Shown here: one piece after another, positions 15,375 to 24,606 of the stretch
Layout of the letters: each line of letters starts with the position of its first letter
How positions within the stretch are numbered: the first letter of the stretch is position 1
Assembly (NCBI GenBank): GCA_964369955.1
Contig: CAYJFQ010000003.1
Span: 40,450-104,449 of the forward strand
Length of the DNA: 64,000 bases
Origin: CAYJFQ01 sp964369955
GTDB lineage: Bacteria; Bacillota_I; Bacilli_A; Erysipelotrichales; Erysipelotrichaceae
Reading direction: 5' to 3'
Notes under the pieces: generated by a model
Told to the model about the DNA's origin: nothing
The model's database searches: none
Seen by the model: the letters and a program-made list of their open reading frames with translations, nothing else
Position numbers and translations under genes: made by a program

Positions 15375-16539
15375 TCTATGCGTTGACATTGGTTTTCAAA
15401 GCTTAAATAAATTAGGAGAACAATTATGTGGTGACCATGTTGAAGTTATTCATCAAGATGAGAATTGCACAGTAATAGTGTTGGCGGACGGTTTAGGAAG
15501 TGGAGTTAAAGCTAGTATTCTATCAACTCTTACTTCAAAGATTATCGCGACAATGGTGTCGGCTGGTATGGATTTAACTGATTGTGTTGATACGATCATT
15601 CAAACTTTACCTGTCTGTTCATTACGAGGGGTGGCCTATTCAACATTCTCATTAATTAAGATAATCAATAACCTAGAGGCCGAAATAGTTCAATATGATA
15701 ATCCTAAGACTATTCTTTTAAGGAATGGGGTTAATTTTGAATTGCCATATAAAGAAAAAATAATTAAAGATAAAACTATCTTAACTTGTAAGATTAAACT
15801 TCAAGAAAATGATGTCTTTGTCTTATTGAGTGATGGTGTTACTTATGCTGGTGTTGGTGAAACATTAAACTTTGGTTGGCAAAGAGAAGATATTATTAAC
15901 TTTATTGAGCCTTTATGTCTAGGTGAATACACCGCTAAGACTCTATCGACAATTTTATTAAATGAGTGTGATAGTTTATACCAAAATAAACCAGGTGATG
16001 ATACGACAGTTTGTGCTGTTAAGATTCGTAAAAGAGAGCCGATGAATATTGCTTTTGGGCCTCCTAGTGATCGTAATGATTGTGATAAGATGATGTCTTT
16101 GTTCTTTTCTAAAAAAGGGAAACATATTGTTTGTGGTGGTACCACCTCAACAATTGTTTCTGATTACTTAAACAAGTCAATGATTGCTAGTTTAGAGACT
16201 GATAACTTAGAGATACCTCCTATCGCTTATATTGATGGAGTTGACTTAGTTACTGAAGGCGTCATCACAATGAATAAAGTTGTTGAATATGCAAAGAATT
16301 ATTTAGATGAAAATGATGATTATAAACAATGGTTGTTTATGAAAAATGGGGCTTCTCAAATCGCAAGATTGTTGTTTGAAGAGGCGACTGATATTAATTT
16401 CTATGTTGGTAGAGCAATTAATCCAGCTCACCAGAATCCGGATCTTCCAATTAACTTCAGCATTAAGATGAATTTAGTTGAAGAGTTATCTGAAAGTTTA
16501 AGAAAGATGGGAAAAAGAATTAAGATCAGTTATTTCTAG
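15364..16539 (+). CDS. SpoIIE/PP2C-type protein phosphatase
   Basis: 391 residues. The N-terminal 225 residues are a PP2C-like phosphatase: VLADGLGSGVKAS (metal-binding D-G), LLSDGVTYAGVGE, and PGDDTTVCAVKI at the end of the domain. Residues about 230-391 form a further domain (from MNIAFGPPSDRNDCDK) without a family I know; it is attached to similar phosphatases in hydrogenase clusters. SpoIIE-type enzymes dephosphorylate Ser/Thr of partner proteins. It overlaps the PAS-hydrogenase gene by 11 bases and has AAGGAAAC before ATG 15364. An output role for the H2 sensor is the likely job. Confidence 0.88.
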   Translation: MINDLCVDIGFQSLNKLGEQLCGDHVEVIHQDENCTVIVLADGLGSGVKASILSTLTSKIIATMVSAGMDLTDCVDTIIQTLPVCSLRGVAYSTFSLIKIINNLEAEIVQYDNPKTILLRNGVNFELPYKEKIIKDKTILTCKIKLQENDVFVLLSDGVTYAGVGETLNFGWQREDIINFIEPLCLGEYTAKTLSTILLNECDSLYQNKPGDDTTVCAVKIRKREPMNIAFGPPSDRNDCDKMMSLFFSKKGKHIVCGGTTSTIVSDYLNKSMIASLETDNLEIPPIAYIDGVDLVTEGVITMNKVVEYAKNYLDENDDYKQWLFMKNGASQIARLLFEEATDINFYVGRAINPAHQNPDLPINFSIKMNLVEELSESLRKMGKRIKISYF

Positions 16540-16551
16540 TTAGGAGAAATT

Positions 16552-17982
16552 ATGCGAATTTTTGATACTAAAGTTCAAGAATTGAAATACAAAGTTTTAA
16601 GAGAAGTGGCTAAAAAAGCCTTTAATGGTAATTTGTTAGAAGAGATTACTAACATTCCCAAGGAAATAATTCCTGGTAATTCCGCCACTATGCGTTGTTG
16701 TGTTTATAAAGAGCGTGCAATTGTTAATGAGCGTATTAGAATTGCGATGGGTGGAGATAAAAATAATCCTAATGTTATTGAAGTTATTGATATCGCTTGT
16801 GATGAGTGCCCTGTTGGTGGCTATGAAGTTGGTTCTGGATGTCGTGGATGTATTGCCCATCGTTGTCAGGAAGTTTGTCCAAAGGATGCGATTGTTTTTG
16901 ACAACCACCAAAAGGCAATCATTGATAAGAATAAGTGTGTTGAGTGTGGGGCTTGTGCTAAGGTTTGTCCTTATAATGCTATTTACAATAATAAACGTCC
17001 TTGTGAATTATCTTGTAAGATTAAAGCTATTGATATGGATGAAAACAAGGTCGCAAAAATTAATAATGATAAGTGTATTAGTTGTGGGGCTTGTGTTTAC
17101 CAATGTCCATTTGGAGCAATTTCCGATAAATCTTATATATTAAATGCTGTTGATATCTTAAAGGATTCAGAAGAAAATAAAAAATATAAAGTTTATGCAG
17201 TAGTGGCTCCTTCAATTGCTAGTCAGTTTAAGTATGTAAATATTGAAAAAGTTATTACTGGAATAAAAGAACTTGGCTTCTTTAGTGTTGTAGAAGCAGC
17301 GTTAGGAGCTGACATGGTTGCCTACAAGGAGTCTTTAGAGCTAGCAGAAAAAGAATTGCTAACAAGCTCGTGTTGTCCAGCCTTTGTAATGTATATAGAA
17401 AAACATTTCCCGGAACTTGTACAGCATGTTTCTCATAATTTATCGCCAATGGCAGAAATTTCTAAGTACATTAAAGAAACAGATAAAGACTCAAAGATCG
17501 TTTTCATAGGTCCTTGCACTGCTAAAAAAGCTGAAGTAATGAAAGATGATGTTAAAAAACATGTAGACTGTGTTATTACTTTTGAAGAATTACAAGCTCT
17601 GATTGATGCTAAGGAAATTAATTTAGCAGGACTAGGAGATACTGCTTTAAATAATGCTTCATATTTTGGAAGGATATTTGCAAGAAGTGGAGGACTAAGT
17701 GATGCGGTGGAACAAGCACTCGATGAACATGGTGTAGAGTTTGACCTTAAAGTTAGTAAATGCGACGGTATTGAACAGTGCAAAGTTGCATTATTAAAAT
17801 TAAGTAAAGGCTTTAAAGATGTGAACTTCATTGAAGGTATGGCTTGTAAAGATGGTTGTATTGGTGGCGCAGGATGCTTAACTCATGGAGTTAAAGATAA
17901 ATTAGAAGTTGATAAGTATGGGGAACTAGCACTTGAGAAAACAATCAAAGATGCAGTTTCAGTAATTGACTTATTGAAATAG
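16552..17982 (+). CDS. catalytic-type [FeFe] hydrogenase, group B-like
   Basis: 476 residues. Cysteine-rich N-terminus CDECPVGGYEVGSGCRGC (from about 84) then two ferredoxin motifs, CVECGACAKVCP near 129 and CISCGACVYQCP near 176. The H-cluster domain has all three signatures with their cysteines: TSCCPAF near 272, IGPCTAKKAE near 319 and GMACKDGCIGGAG near 428. The alanine-rich TSCCPAF form and N-terminus fit group B monomeric enzymes. It could evolve H2 from reduced ferredoxin. The maturases HydE, HydF and HydG are not in this window. Last gene of the operon; AGGAGA precedes ATG 16552. Confidence 0.92.
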   Translation: MRIFDTKVQELKYKVLREVAKKAFNGNLLEEITNIPKEIIPGNSATMRCCVYKERAIVNERIRIAMGGDKNNPNVIEVIDIACDECPVGGYEVGSGCRGCIAHRCQEVCPKDAIVFDNHQKAIIDKNKCVECGACAKVCPYNAIYNNKRPCELSCKIKAIDMDENKVAKINNDKCISCGACVYQCPFGAISDKSYILNAVDILKDSEENKKYKVYAVVAPSIASQFKYVNIEKVITGIKELGFFSVVEAALGADMVAYKESLELAEKELLTSSCCPAFVMYIEKHFPELVQHVSHNLSPMAEISKYIKETDKDSKIVFIGPCTAKKAEVMKDDVKKHVDCVITFEELQALIDAKEINLAGLGDTALNNASYFGRIFARSGGLSDAVEQALDEHGVEFDLKVSKCDGIEQCKVALLKLSKGFKDVNFIEGMACKDGCIGGAGCLTHGVKDKLEVDKYGELALEKTIKDAVSVIDLLK

Positions 17983-17995
17983 TTATAATTTATTG

Positions 17996-18001
17996 TATAA
18001 T
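17996..18001 (+). promoter_or_regulatory. probable -10 element for the 18031 gene
   Basis: TATAAT lies 29 bases before ATG 18031, with a second TATAAT at 17984-17989. TTGACT at 17966-17971 is not at ideal spacing for either, so exact assignment is uncertain. Confidence 0.4.
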
Positions 18002-18030
18002 TTAATTTGCTGTAGAAGGAAGTGGTTAAA

Positions 18031-18342
18031 ATGAAAAGCAAATCAGGTAGAATTATTGTCGGAATTATCTTCCTTGTTGCAGGTATTGCAGCAATGGGAA
18101 ATCAACTAGGTTTTTGGAATCTAGATATATTCTTTAAAGGGTGGTGGACATTGTTTATCATCATTCCATTCTTAATAGATATTTTTGAGAAGCGTGCAAC
18201 CTTTAGCAACATGACAGGTTTAACTGTAGGAATCCTATTGTTGTTAACAGAGTTAGACTTCTTAAGTTGGAGTTTCATTATCAGCATATTAACTCCAGTT
18301 GCGTTAATCTTAGTTGGACTAAGCTTAATGTTCGGGAAGTGA
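18031..18342 (+). CDS. LiaF/LiaI-type transmembrane protein (DUF5668-like)
   Basis: 103 residues. ATG 18031 is preferred over GTG 18022 because AGAAGGAAG sits at the right distance from ATG and would be cut by the GTG start. There are four hydrophobic stretches (RIIVGIIFLVAGIAAMG; WWTLFIIIPFLIDIF; TGLTVGILLLLTELDF; FIISILTPVALILVGL) with the Trp-rich NLDIFFKGWWTL linker typical of the LiaI-LiaF-like membrane domain. Relatives act in cell-envelope stress sensing, but here the globular LiaF domain is missing, so function is open. A hairpin terminator follows. Confidence 0.8.
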   Translation: MKSKSGRIIVGIIFLVAGIAAMGNQLGFWNLDIFFKGWWTLFIIIPFLIDIFEKRATFSNMTGLTVGILLLLTELDFLSWSFIISILTPVALILVGLSLMFGK

Positions 18343-18347
18343 TTCCA

Positions 18348-18377
18348 AAAAAACAACATATAAATATGTTGTTTTTT
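18348..18377 (+). terminator. terminator after the 18031-18342 gene
   Basis: AACAACATAT (18352-18361) and ATATGTTGTT (18364-18373) form a perfect stem with A-run before and T-run after (to 18377). Confidence 0.85.
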
Positions 18378-18465
18378 AATTATGATTTAGCTATAAAAAA
18401 CTAATTAAGTTCTCTATGATCTTTAATCATAGAAGATTATTAAATATAATAAACAATCTAAATAA

Positions 18466-18493
18466 TTGACTTATAAAAATTAAGTATTAAAAT
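18466..18493 (+). promoter_or_regulatory. promoter of the giant LRR gene
   Basis: TTGACT (18466-18471) and TAAAAT (18488-18493) are 16 bases apart, 23 bases before ATG 18517, with AAGAAGGAG in between as ribosome binding site. The 174-base gap (18343-18516) otherwise holds only the upstream terminator. Confidence 0.55.
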
Positions 18494-18516
18494 ATAAACA
18501 AGAAGGAGTTTTTATT

Positions 18517-21500
18517 ATGTTCAAGAGAATAATATCGTATATCTTAACCATCTTTTTATTATCTCAATCATCGTTTAACATTATTGGTTTAAATAATAAT
18601 GACCAAACTAATAATCTTATTGAAGTGACTTTCACTTCTAGAAATCAAAATAATACAGAATTAATAACCATAAGTACTAATTCATTAGAAGACAATGTAG
18701 TTATTACTAAGATATTATTACCTGATAATAGTCAGGTAAAAGACTTAGTAGCCACATATCTTGCGACAGAAAATAATACTTATTCTTTTGAAGTGTTTTA
18801 CCAAGTAAATGAAACTTTAGATAGTTTAACTCAAATTACATCAGAAAAGAGTCAAACCTTTGAGTATAAAGTCACTACAATCACTGATAAACAATCAACA
18901 AATTCAGATAATGATTTACAAGATGATGAAACTACAAAATTAAACCTTTTAAAAGAAACTAAAAACTCCATCGTCAAAAATACAAAAGAAGAAGAAAACC
19001 ATTTCACTTTTAATGAATCAACTCAAACTATTGTTGGATACTCTGCAAGTGTTCTTGCGCCAAAAGATATTGTTATTCCTAATCAAATAAATGGAGTTGA
19101 TGTATTGCATATTGGCAATAATGCTTTTGAAGGTCAACAATTAAAAAGCGTTACATTTAATGATAGACTTTTAACTATCGGATCAGGAGCGTTTAGAAAC
19201 AATCTTAGCTTGAATGAGTCGATTATTATTCCTGATTCAGTAACCTTCATAGGTAGTGGCGCTTTTCTTTACACCAACATACTAGAAATTAATCTTCCAA
19301 ATAAATTAAAGGGTTCGATTTCTGGTGCACCTTGGGGTGCTAAAACAAGCTCAAGGCCTAATGATCTATCAGGAGTAACAGTTTATTGGAAAGATGTAGT
19401 TAGAATTGATGATTGGGCATTTGATGCGACTACTAACACAATTATTAAATATTTTGGTACTGATTTAGATATTACAATGCCAAGCACTTTTGATATAGAT
19501 GGCACCATTTATCCAACTGAACATTTCCTCTCATATCTTTTTCAGTATGATATTACATCCGTTGATTTATCTACAAACTTAAAAGAAATACCAGACGACG
19601 CATTTTATCGTTACAACAATCTAAAAAATGTGACAATACATGATGGAGTTACATCGATTGGTGCAGAATCATTCTTTAGTTGCAGAACCCTTGATAGTGT
19701 TGATCTTCCAGATAGTGTAGAAATTGTCAAATCTCAAGCTTTTAGTTATACCGGAAATATAAAATCTGTAAATCTATCCGCTAATCTTAAAGTTATTGAA
19801 AATAATGCCTTCTATTCTGCAGGGACATTTGAAACACTTGTGTTGCCGGATAAACTTGAGACTATTGGTAAACATGCGTTTAGCTCAAATAAATTTGAAA
19901 TTTTAACAATTCCTGATAGCGTCATTAGTATTGGTGATGGCGCCTTTTCCGGATGTACAGAACTAACAGAAATTCATATACCGACAAAAATCACCAATAC
20001 CATTACTGGCGCTCCTTGGGGAGGTAATAATTCAAGTTTAGTCGTATATTGGAAAGATGTCACAAGAATTGATGACTGGTTATTTAATTTAACTGATAAA
20101 AAAATTGTAAAATATTTTGGGGATGATACAAACATTGTAATGCCCGATGAATTTGAGATAGATGGGGTAACTTACCCTGTTGAACAAATTAGTGCTAATC
20201 TCTTCGCTGACGAAGTAGCTGATATTAAATTGTCAGAGAACTTAAAATCGATTCCACGGAGCGCATTTAACAATCCTGGGTCAAAGTTAAGTACTATCAC
20301 TATACCGGATTCAGTCACTTCAATCGGAGACTATGCTTTCTTTAATTGTGATAAATTAACCTCAATTAATATCCCTACAAAAGTAAGTAATACAATCACT
20401 GGTGCTCCTTGGAGTGCAAAATCAAGTATAACTACAGTCTACTGGAAAGATAGTGTTATTCAAGATGGATGGGTCTTTACAACAAGTGATAACACTATCA
20501 CCAATTATATCGGGACAGAAATTGATTTAGTAATGCCAAGCACAATTGAAACTAATGGAATTGAATATCTAGTAGAAGCTTTCAAACCGAGAATGTTTAA
20601 AACGAATGTTCGCACAATTAAATTATCTGAAAATATAACTATTATTCCATCTTATGCTTTTGATGATAATTATGCTCTAAAATCAATTACCATTCCTGAT
20701 TCAGTTGTTGGTATTGAACAATATGCATTTTATGATACTAGAATATCAGAAATTCACATTCCAACTAAACCAAAAGATGACATTACAGGTGCATCTTGGG
20801 GAGCGTCTGCTCAAACTGCAGTATATTGGAATGATGTTGTTAGAATTGGTGATTGGATGTTCCAAACTTCCACTAACACGATTAATCAATATGTTGGCAA
20901 CGATACTGAATTAGTAATGCCTAATGAGTTTGTTATTGAAGGATCTACTTATTTAGTAGAGCACATGAAATCGGGTATTTTTTCAAGAAACCTTAAATCT
21001 ATTCAACTTTCAGACAATTTACAAGAAATTCCTGATAGAGCATTTAGTAACTGTGCAAATTTAACTTCAATAACAATTCCTGCTAGCGCAAAAACTGTAG
21101 GCACTTCAGCTTTTCTCTATTGTAGTAGTCTAACCAGTGTTATCTTTGAGGAAGGAACAACTTCTATTGGGGATTATGCATTTCATCGATGTGGGTCTTT
21201 AGAAACAATTGCATTGCCTAATACTCTAGTTTCAATTGGAAGCAATGCATTTACAGAGTGCCAAAAATTACAGAGCATCATTATTCCTGACAGCGTAACA
21301 ACAATAGGTAATAGTGCGTTTTCTACTTGTCCAAACCTAAAAGAAATTCACATACCAAACAAACTAAAGGATACAATCGCAGGTGCGCCGTGGGGTGTTT
21401 ATCCACCAGAAGGGGTAGTTTATTGGAAAAATGTAATTAAGATTGATGATTGGGCATTTGATATGACAACTAATACTATTCTTGATTATTTAAGTAGTGA

Positions 21501-23730
21501 TACTGACATTACCATGCCGAGTTATTTTGAAATAGATGACATAAATTATCCAGTTGAACACTATGTTGGTGGTATAATTCCCACCACTACAACATCATTA
21601 AAATTATCAAATAATCTAAAAGAGTTAGACAGTAAAGCTCTAATTGATTGTAATCTTTTAACTAAATTAACTATTCCTGAAGGTGTAACTTCTATAGCTA
21701 ATGATGCATTTCGTGGTTGTAGTGGTATTCAACAGATTTTTATTAATCGAGTTAGAGATAATAGTTTTAGCGCAAGTCAACCTTGGGGAGCTATTAACTC
21801 AACTGTCTATTATCTAGGTGAGTTTGTTTATATTGATGAAAATGTTACTAAAGTAGAAAAGGAGTATAAGAGAAATATTAGTCTTAATGCTTATATTGAT
21901 ATATCTTATATTAAAGAAATAGCTCTACCTAATAGTGATGTTATCAATGTTGGCAGTAAAACCTGGGCTTCCAAAGATGAACCTTATGTATATCCTGTTA
22001 CATTAAATGGTACATACACTTTTAGTGGCGAGGATGAAAATGAAGTTGTTAATTCAATTGATGTCATTATTAATGATATTGGAATTCCTGTTTTAACAGC
22101 TAGTGATTTCTCTTTATCTGTTTTTAAATTAAGAAATCTAACTACTCAACAATTAATCACTTATTCAAACGCAACTTCAATTACTGAAACTGACGCCAAT
22201 TTACCTATTACATTAAGCTCGGAAGACCTTGATAAGGTACGTGCTTTAAGAGCAGGTGAGTCTGTTGAAGTGACATTAAATACATTAAATGGTGAACCAT
22301 ATAATAAAAGAGATACTACTAAAATAACAGTAACAGGCACTATCGATGTAGTTGATATCCCTGAAAAGGACAGTACACTATTTACTTATAATGGAGATTC
22401 TCAAACTTACAATATTCCAGTTAATCCATTATATTCTATTACAAACTCTCAACAGATTAATTCTGGTAGTTACACAGTAACTTTATCATTAATAGATCCT
22501 ATTAATACAGTATGGAGCGATAATTCCATTACTGATAAGACCTATATCTTTACAATCGATAAGGCAAATCCTAATGTCTTATTGACTACTACTAACAATT
22601 CTGGAAATTCTATACCACTAGAAGGTGATGACTATAGCTTAACTACTAAAGTAACTGGTGTTAAAGGGGAAGTGTTAAGTGGTAGTGTAGAATATTATAT
22701 TGATGGTAAAAAGGTAAGTATCTTAGAACTTATTAACGGTGTAGCTTCTTATGATTACAAAAACATAAGTGAGGGAAGCAGTGATATTGAAGTTAAATAT
22801 ATTCCTGATGATGATAGTTCAAATTATAATCCAGGAAATAGCGATACTGTTATCACTACTGGTGTTAAAGAAAAATTAATACCGATACCAAGTAAAGACA
22901 CGACAGAATTTACTTACAATAATACCTTTCAAACTTATAACCTTACATCTAACTCTGCTTATACTATTAAAAACAACAAGCAAACAGATTCAGGTACTTA
23001 TACAGTTGTCGTTTCTTTAAATGACAAAGTTAATACTAAATGGACTGATAACACTAAGAGTGATAAAACTTATTCATTCATTATCGATAAAGCTAATACT
23101 ATCACTACTCTTACAGCTACTAATGTTTCAAATAATCAAGAAGGTGTTGTTGGTGATGACTATTTATTGAGCGTGGTAGTAAGTGGTGTTAAACAAGATA
23201 ATCCTGAAGGGTTTATTCAATTTAAAAACAATAATTTATTATTTGGAGAATTAATTGAAGTTATTGATGGCAAAGTCACTTATAGCTTAGATAATGTTGA
23301 ACTTGGATCTTACAATTTAACCGCTGAATATGTTGTTGGAAAAGATGAAATAAATTATCTTTCTTCTGATTCTTCTTTGGTTTTAGAGATTAAAGAATCA
23401 CCTATAATTGATGGCAATACAAATAATAATAACAATGACAACCTAACTAATCAAGGTGATGAGAGAATGACTTTAACAAATTTATTGTTAACTCTTGGCT
23501 CATTAATAGTTTTAATACTTGCGTTTAAATTTAAATGTATAATTATTATGTTGATATTAACTCTTATTTCCATTGTTTTATTCTTTATCACTCAACCATT
23601 AGTGTTAGCATTTAAGTTGATTGATATCTGGACTGTAGTTCACATACTTATCTTTATTTTACAAGTTTATATCTTAATAAGATCTAGAGATAAGAAACAA
23701 GAAGAATTAGAACAACAAAGTTCTAATTAG
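18517..23730 (+). CDS. giant leucine-rich repeat (BspA-like) surface protein
   Basis: 1737 residues. A signal peptide (MFKRIISYILTIFLLSQSSF) is followed by a spacer, then BspA/LRR_5-type repeats from about 180 to 1090 (patterns such as LTIPDSVTSIGDYAFFNC and VTFIGSGAF). Six inserted units with an APWGA...VYWKDV core interrupt the LRRs. From about 1170 to 1620 two MBG-like domains (each starting FTYN...QTYN and ending IDKAN) alternate with Ig-like segments. An Asn-rich linker near 1640 leads to three C-terminal hydrophobic segments and a charged tail (RSRDKKQEELEQQSSN) instead of an LPxTG sorting signal. Likely an exposed adhesin; BspA-like LRRs bind host or matrix proteins in other bacteria. 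Codon use and AT content look like the neighbours. Confidence 0.93.
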   Translation: MFKRIISYILTIFLLSQSSFNIIGLNNNDQTNNLIEVTFTSRNQNNTELITISTNSLEDNVVITKILLPDNSQVKDLVATYLATENNTYSFEVFYQVNETLDSLTQITSEKSQTFEYKVTTITDKQSTNSDNDLQDDETTKLNLLKETKNSIVKNTKEEENHFTFNESTQTIVGYSASVLAPKDIVIPNQINGVDVLHIGNNAFEGQQLKSVTFNDRLLTIGSGAFRNNLSLNESIIIPDSVTFIGSGAFLYTNILEINLPNKLKGSISGAPWGAKTSSRPNDLSGVTVYWKDVVRIDDWAFDATTNTIIKYFGTDLDITMPSTFDIDGTIYPTEHFLSYLFQYDITSVDLSTNLKEIPDDAFYRYNNLKNVTIHDGVTSIGAESFFSCRTLDSVDLPDSVEIVKSQAFSYTGNIKSVNLSANLKVIENNAFYSAGTFETLVLPDKLETIGKHAFSSNKFEILTIPDSVISIGDGAFSGCTELTEIHIPTKITNTITGAPWGGNNSSLVVYWKDVTRIDDWLFNLTDKKIVKYFGDDTNIVMPDEFEIDGVTYPVEQISANLFADEVADIKLSENLKSIPRSAFNNPGSKLSTITIPDSVTSIGDYAFFNCDKLTSINIPTKVSNTITGAPWSAKSSITTVYWKDSVIQDGWVFTTSDNTITNYIGTEIDLVMPSTIETNGIEYLVEAFKPRMFKTNVRTIKLSENITIIPSYAFDDNYALKSITIPDSVVGIEQYAFYDTRISEIHIPTKPKDDITGASWGASAQTAVYWNDVVRIGDWMFQTSTNTINQYVGNDTELVMPNEFVIEGSTYLVEHMKSGIFSRNLKSIQLSDNLQEIPDRAFSNCANLTSITIPASAKTVGTSAFLYCSSLTSVIFEEGTTSIGDYAFHRCGSLETIALPNTLVSIGSNAFTECQKLQSIIIPDSVTTIGNSAFSTCPNLKEIHIPNKLKDTIAGAPWGVYPPEGVVYWKNVIKIDDWAFDMTTNTILDYLSSDTDITMPSYFEIDDINYPVEHYVGGIIPTTTTSLKLSNNLKELDSKALIDCNLLTKLTIPEGVTSIANDAFRGCSGIQQIFINRVRDNSFSASQPWGAINSTVYYLGEFVYIDENVTKVEKEYKRNISLNAYIDISYIKEIALPNSDVINVGSKTWASKDEPYVYPVTLNGTYTFSGEDENEVVNSIDVIINDIGIPVLTASDFSLSVFKLRNLTTQQLITYSNATSITETDANLPITLSSEDLDKVRALRAGESVEVTLNTLNGEPYNKRDTTKITVTGTIDVVDIPEKDSTLFTYNGDSQTYNIPVNPLYSITNSQQINSGSYTVTLSLIDPINTVWSDNSITDKTYIFTIDKANPNVLLTTTNNSGNSIPLEGDDYSLTTKVTGVKGEVLSGSVEYYIDGKKVSILELINGVASYDYKNISEGSSDIEVKYIPDDDSSNYNPGNSDTVITTGVKEKLIPIPSKDTTEFTYNNTFQTYNLTSNSAYTIKNNKQTDSGTYTVVVSLNDKVNTKWTDNTKSDKTYSFIIDKANTITTLTATNVSNNQEGVVGDDYLLSVVVSGVKQDNPEGFIQFKNNNLLFGELIEVIDGKVTYSLDNVELGSYNLTAEYVVGKDEINYLSSDSSLVLEIKESPIIDGNTNNNNNDNLTNQGDERMTLTNLLLTLGSLIVLILAFKFKCIIIMLILTLISIVLFFITQPLVLAFKLIDIWTVVHILIFILQVYILIRSRDKKQEELEQQSSN
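19312..21830 (+). repeat. six APWG-VYWKD insert units within the LRR gene
   Basis: Protein-level repeats with the core GAPWGA, then VYWKDVxRIDDWxF, TTNTIxKYxG, a DxxMPxxFEIDG strand and YPVEH. They begin near 19312, 19996, 20393, 20782, 21374 and 21770; the last is degenerate and ends early. Spacing is about 390 bases three times and about 590-690 twice, so each insert is separated by a variable number of LRRs. DNA copies are diverged (about half of codons differ), so these are old duplications. Confidence 0.75.
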
Positions 23731-23745
23731 TGCAGTGTAATCTTT

Positions 23746-23781
23746 AAAAAAAAGGATTCCTATTAAAGGATTCCTTTTTTT
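23746..23781. terminator. bidirectional terminator between convergent genes
   Basis: AAAAAAAGGA (23747-23756) pairs with TCCTTTTTTT (23772-23781); inside, TCCT and AGGA extend the stem after one mismatch. It serves the LRR gene on the plus strand and the HD-domain gene on the minus strand. Confidence 0.75.
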
Positions 23782-23794
23782 GATGTATTACTTA

Positions 23795-24328
23795 TCAAAT
23801 CAATTTTTTAGTTAATTCATTAAATAGTTGAATGAAATTTTCTTCTATTATGTTAAATTGAGTTAACTCAAAGTTTAACTTGCCTTTAATATTTGGTGTC
23901 ACCTCTTTATTCATTAACACTTCAAATTCTTTGATTAAGATATCATCATCTATTTCTTTCATTTGTGCTAGCTCTTCTTTTGTTGGTGCATAGTTTAAGT
24001 ATTTATTGTAGATCAAACTTTGAAGGTTCTCCTCAATTTCTAAATACTTATCAAGCTCTGATTTAATCGGTCTAACTATATCGGCAATGTATGCTTCGCT
24101 TGCATCATGTAACAAACAAATAAGCTGTACTCTAGATGTATAGTTCCTTTTTCTTGCTTCTAAAGCACAGTTTACGCAGTGTTGCGCCACTGAGTAAAAA
24201 TAGTTTAGATGCCCATTTCCTCGACACATCAAAGATAATGCATGAGCAATATCATTTATTTTTATACCATTTATATCTGGAGAAATTGGATCAAATTCAA
24301 TTCCACTGTGGGTTGTCATTTTATTCAT
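23795..24328 (-). CDS. HD-domain phosphohydrolase (YfbR-like)
   Basis: 177 residues. The HD metal-binding residues are visible: H in YFYSVAQHCVNCAL, HD in LICLLHDASEAYIADIV, and a later D in MKEIDDDILIKEF. The order and the PIKSELDKYLEIEENLQ helix resemble YfbR-type 5'-deoxynucleotidases and related HD hydrolases. AGGAGGT precedes ATG 24328, with a second in-frame ATG three codons later. The gene ends close to a shared terminator. Substrate is uncertain; nucleotides are most likely from the family. Confidence 0.85.
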   Translation of the reverse strand: MNKMTTHSGIEFDPISPDINGIKINDIAHALSLMCRGNGHLNYFYSVAQHCVNCALEARKRNYTSRVQLICLLHDASEAYIADIVRPIKSELDKYLEIEENLQSLIYNKYLNYAPTKEELAQMKEIDDDILIKEFEVLMNKEVTPNIKGKLNFELTQFNIIEENFIQLFNELTKKLI

Positions 24329-24606
24329 TTTAATACCTCCTAAAAATACTCTAGTTAATTATAACGAAATATTTATAGTTTTCAAAATTTATTCTTTGGG
24401 TTGATAATTTCGAGCCTTATTTCAAGTGTTATTAGATTGATGTCATTTCATCTATTAAAAGTATAATGATTTTATCGGTATATTCATGTGAAGATAAAGA
24501 AATGTATTTTTTTATTGTTTAATAATGAAATAATTAGTTAATATTAAGGTTTTATTGTATAATTATTGTAATTATTTATAGAGACTAGAAAGAAAAGGTA
24601 CTTAAA
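24329..24606. promoter_or_regulatory. 278-base divergent gap with promoters
   Basis: No open frame is present. A TATAAT at 24558-24563 lies 43 bases before ATG 24607 and is the probable -10 of the M42-lspA-rluD-rhomboid-comEB run. On the minus strand a TATAAT (near 24360) lies upstream of AGGAGGT for the HD gene. The rest is AT-rich with no repeat or structure that I can support. Confidence 0.45.

Noticed and set aside
16700..17143. A 147-residue frame inside the catalytic hydrogenase
   Set aside because: Shifted-frame shadow of the correct gene; the correct frame carries all cluster cysteines.
19312..21830. CRISPR-like or tandem DNA repeat array
   Set aside because: Repeats are in-frame, long, diverged at DNA level and part of the LRR coding sequence; no short direct repeats with spacers exist anywhere in the window.
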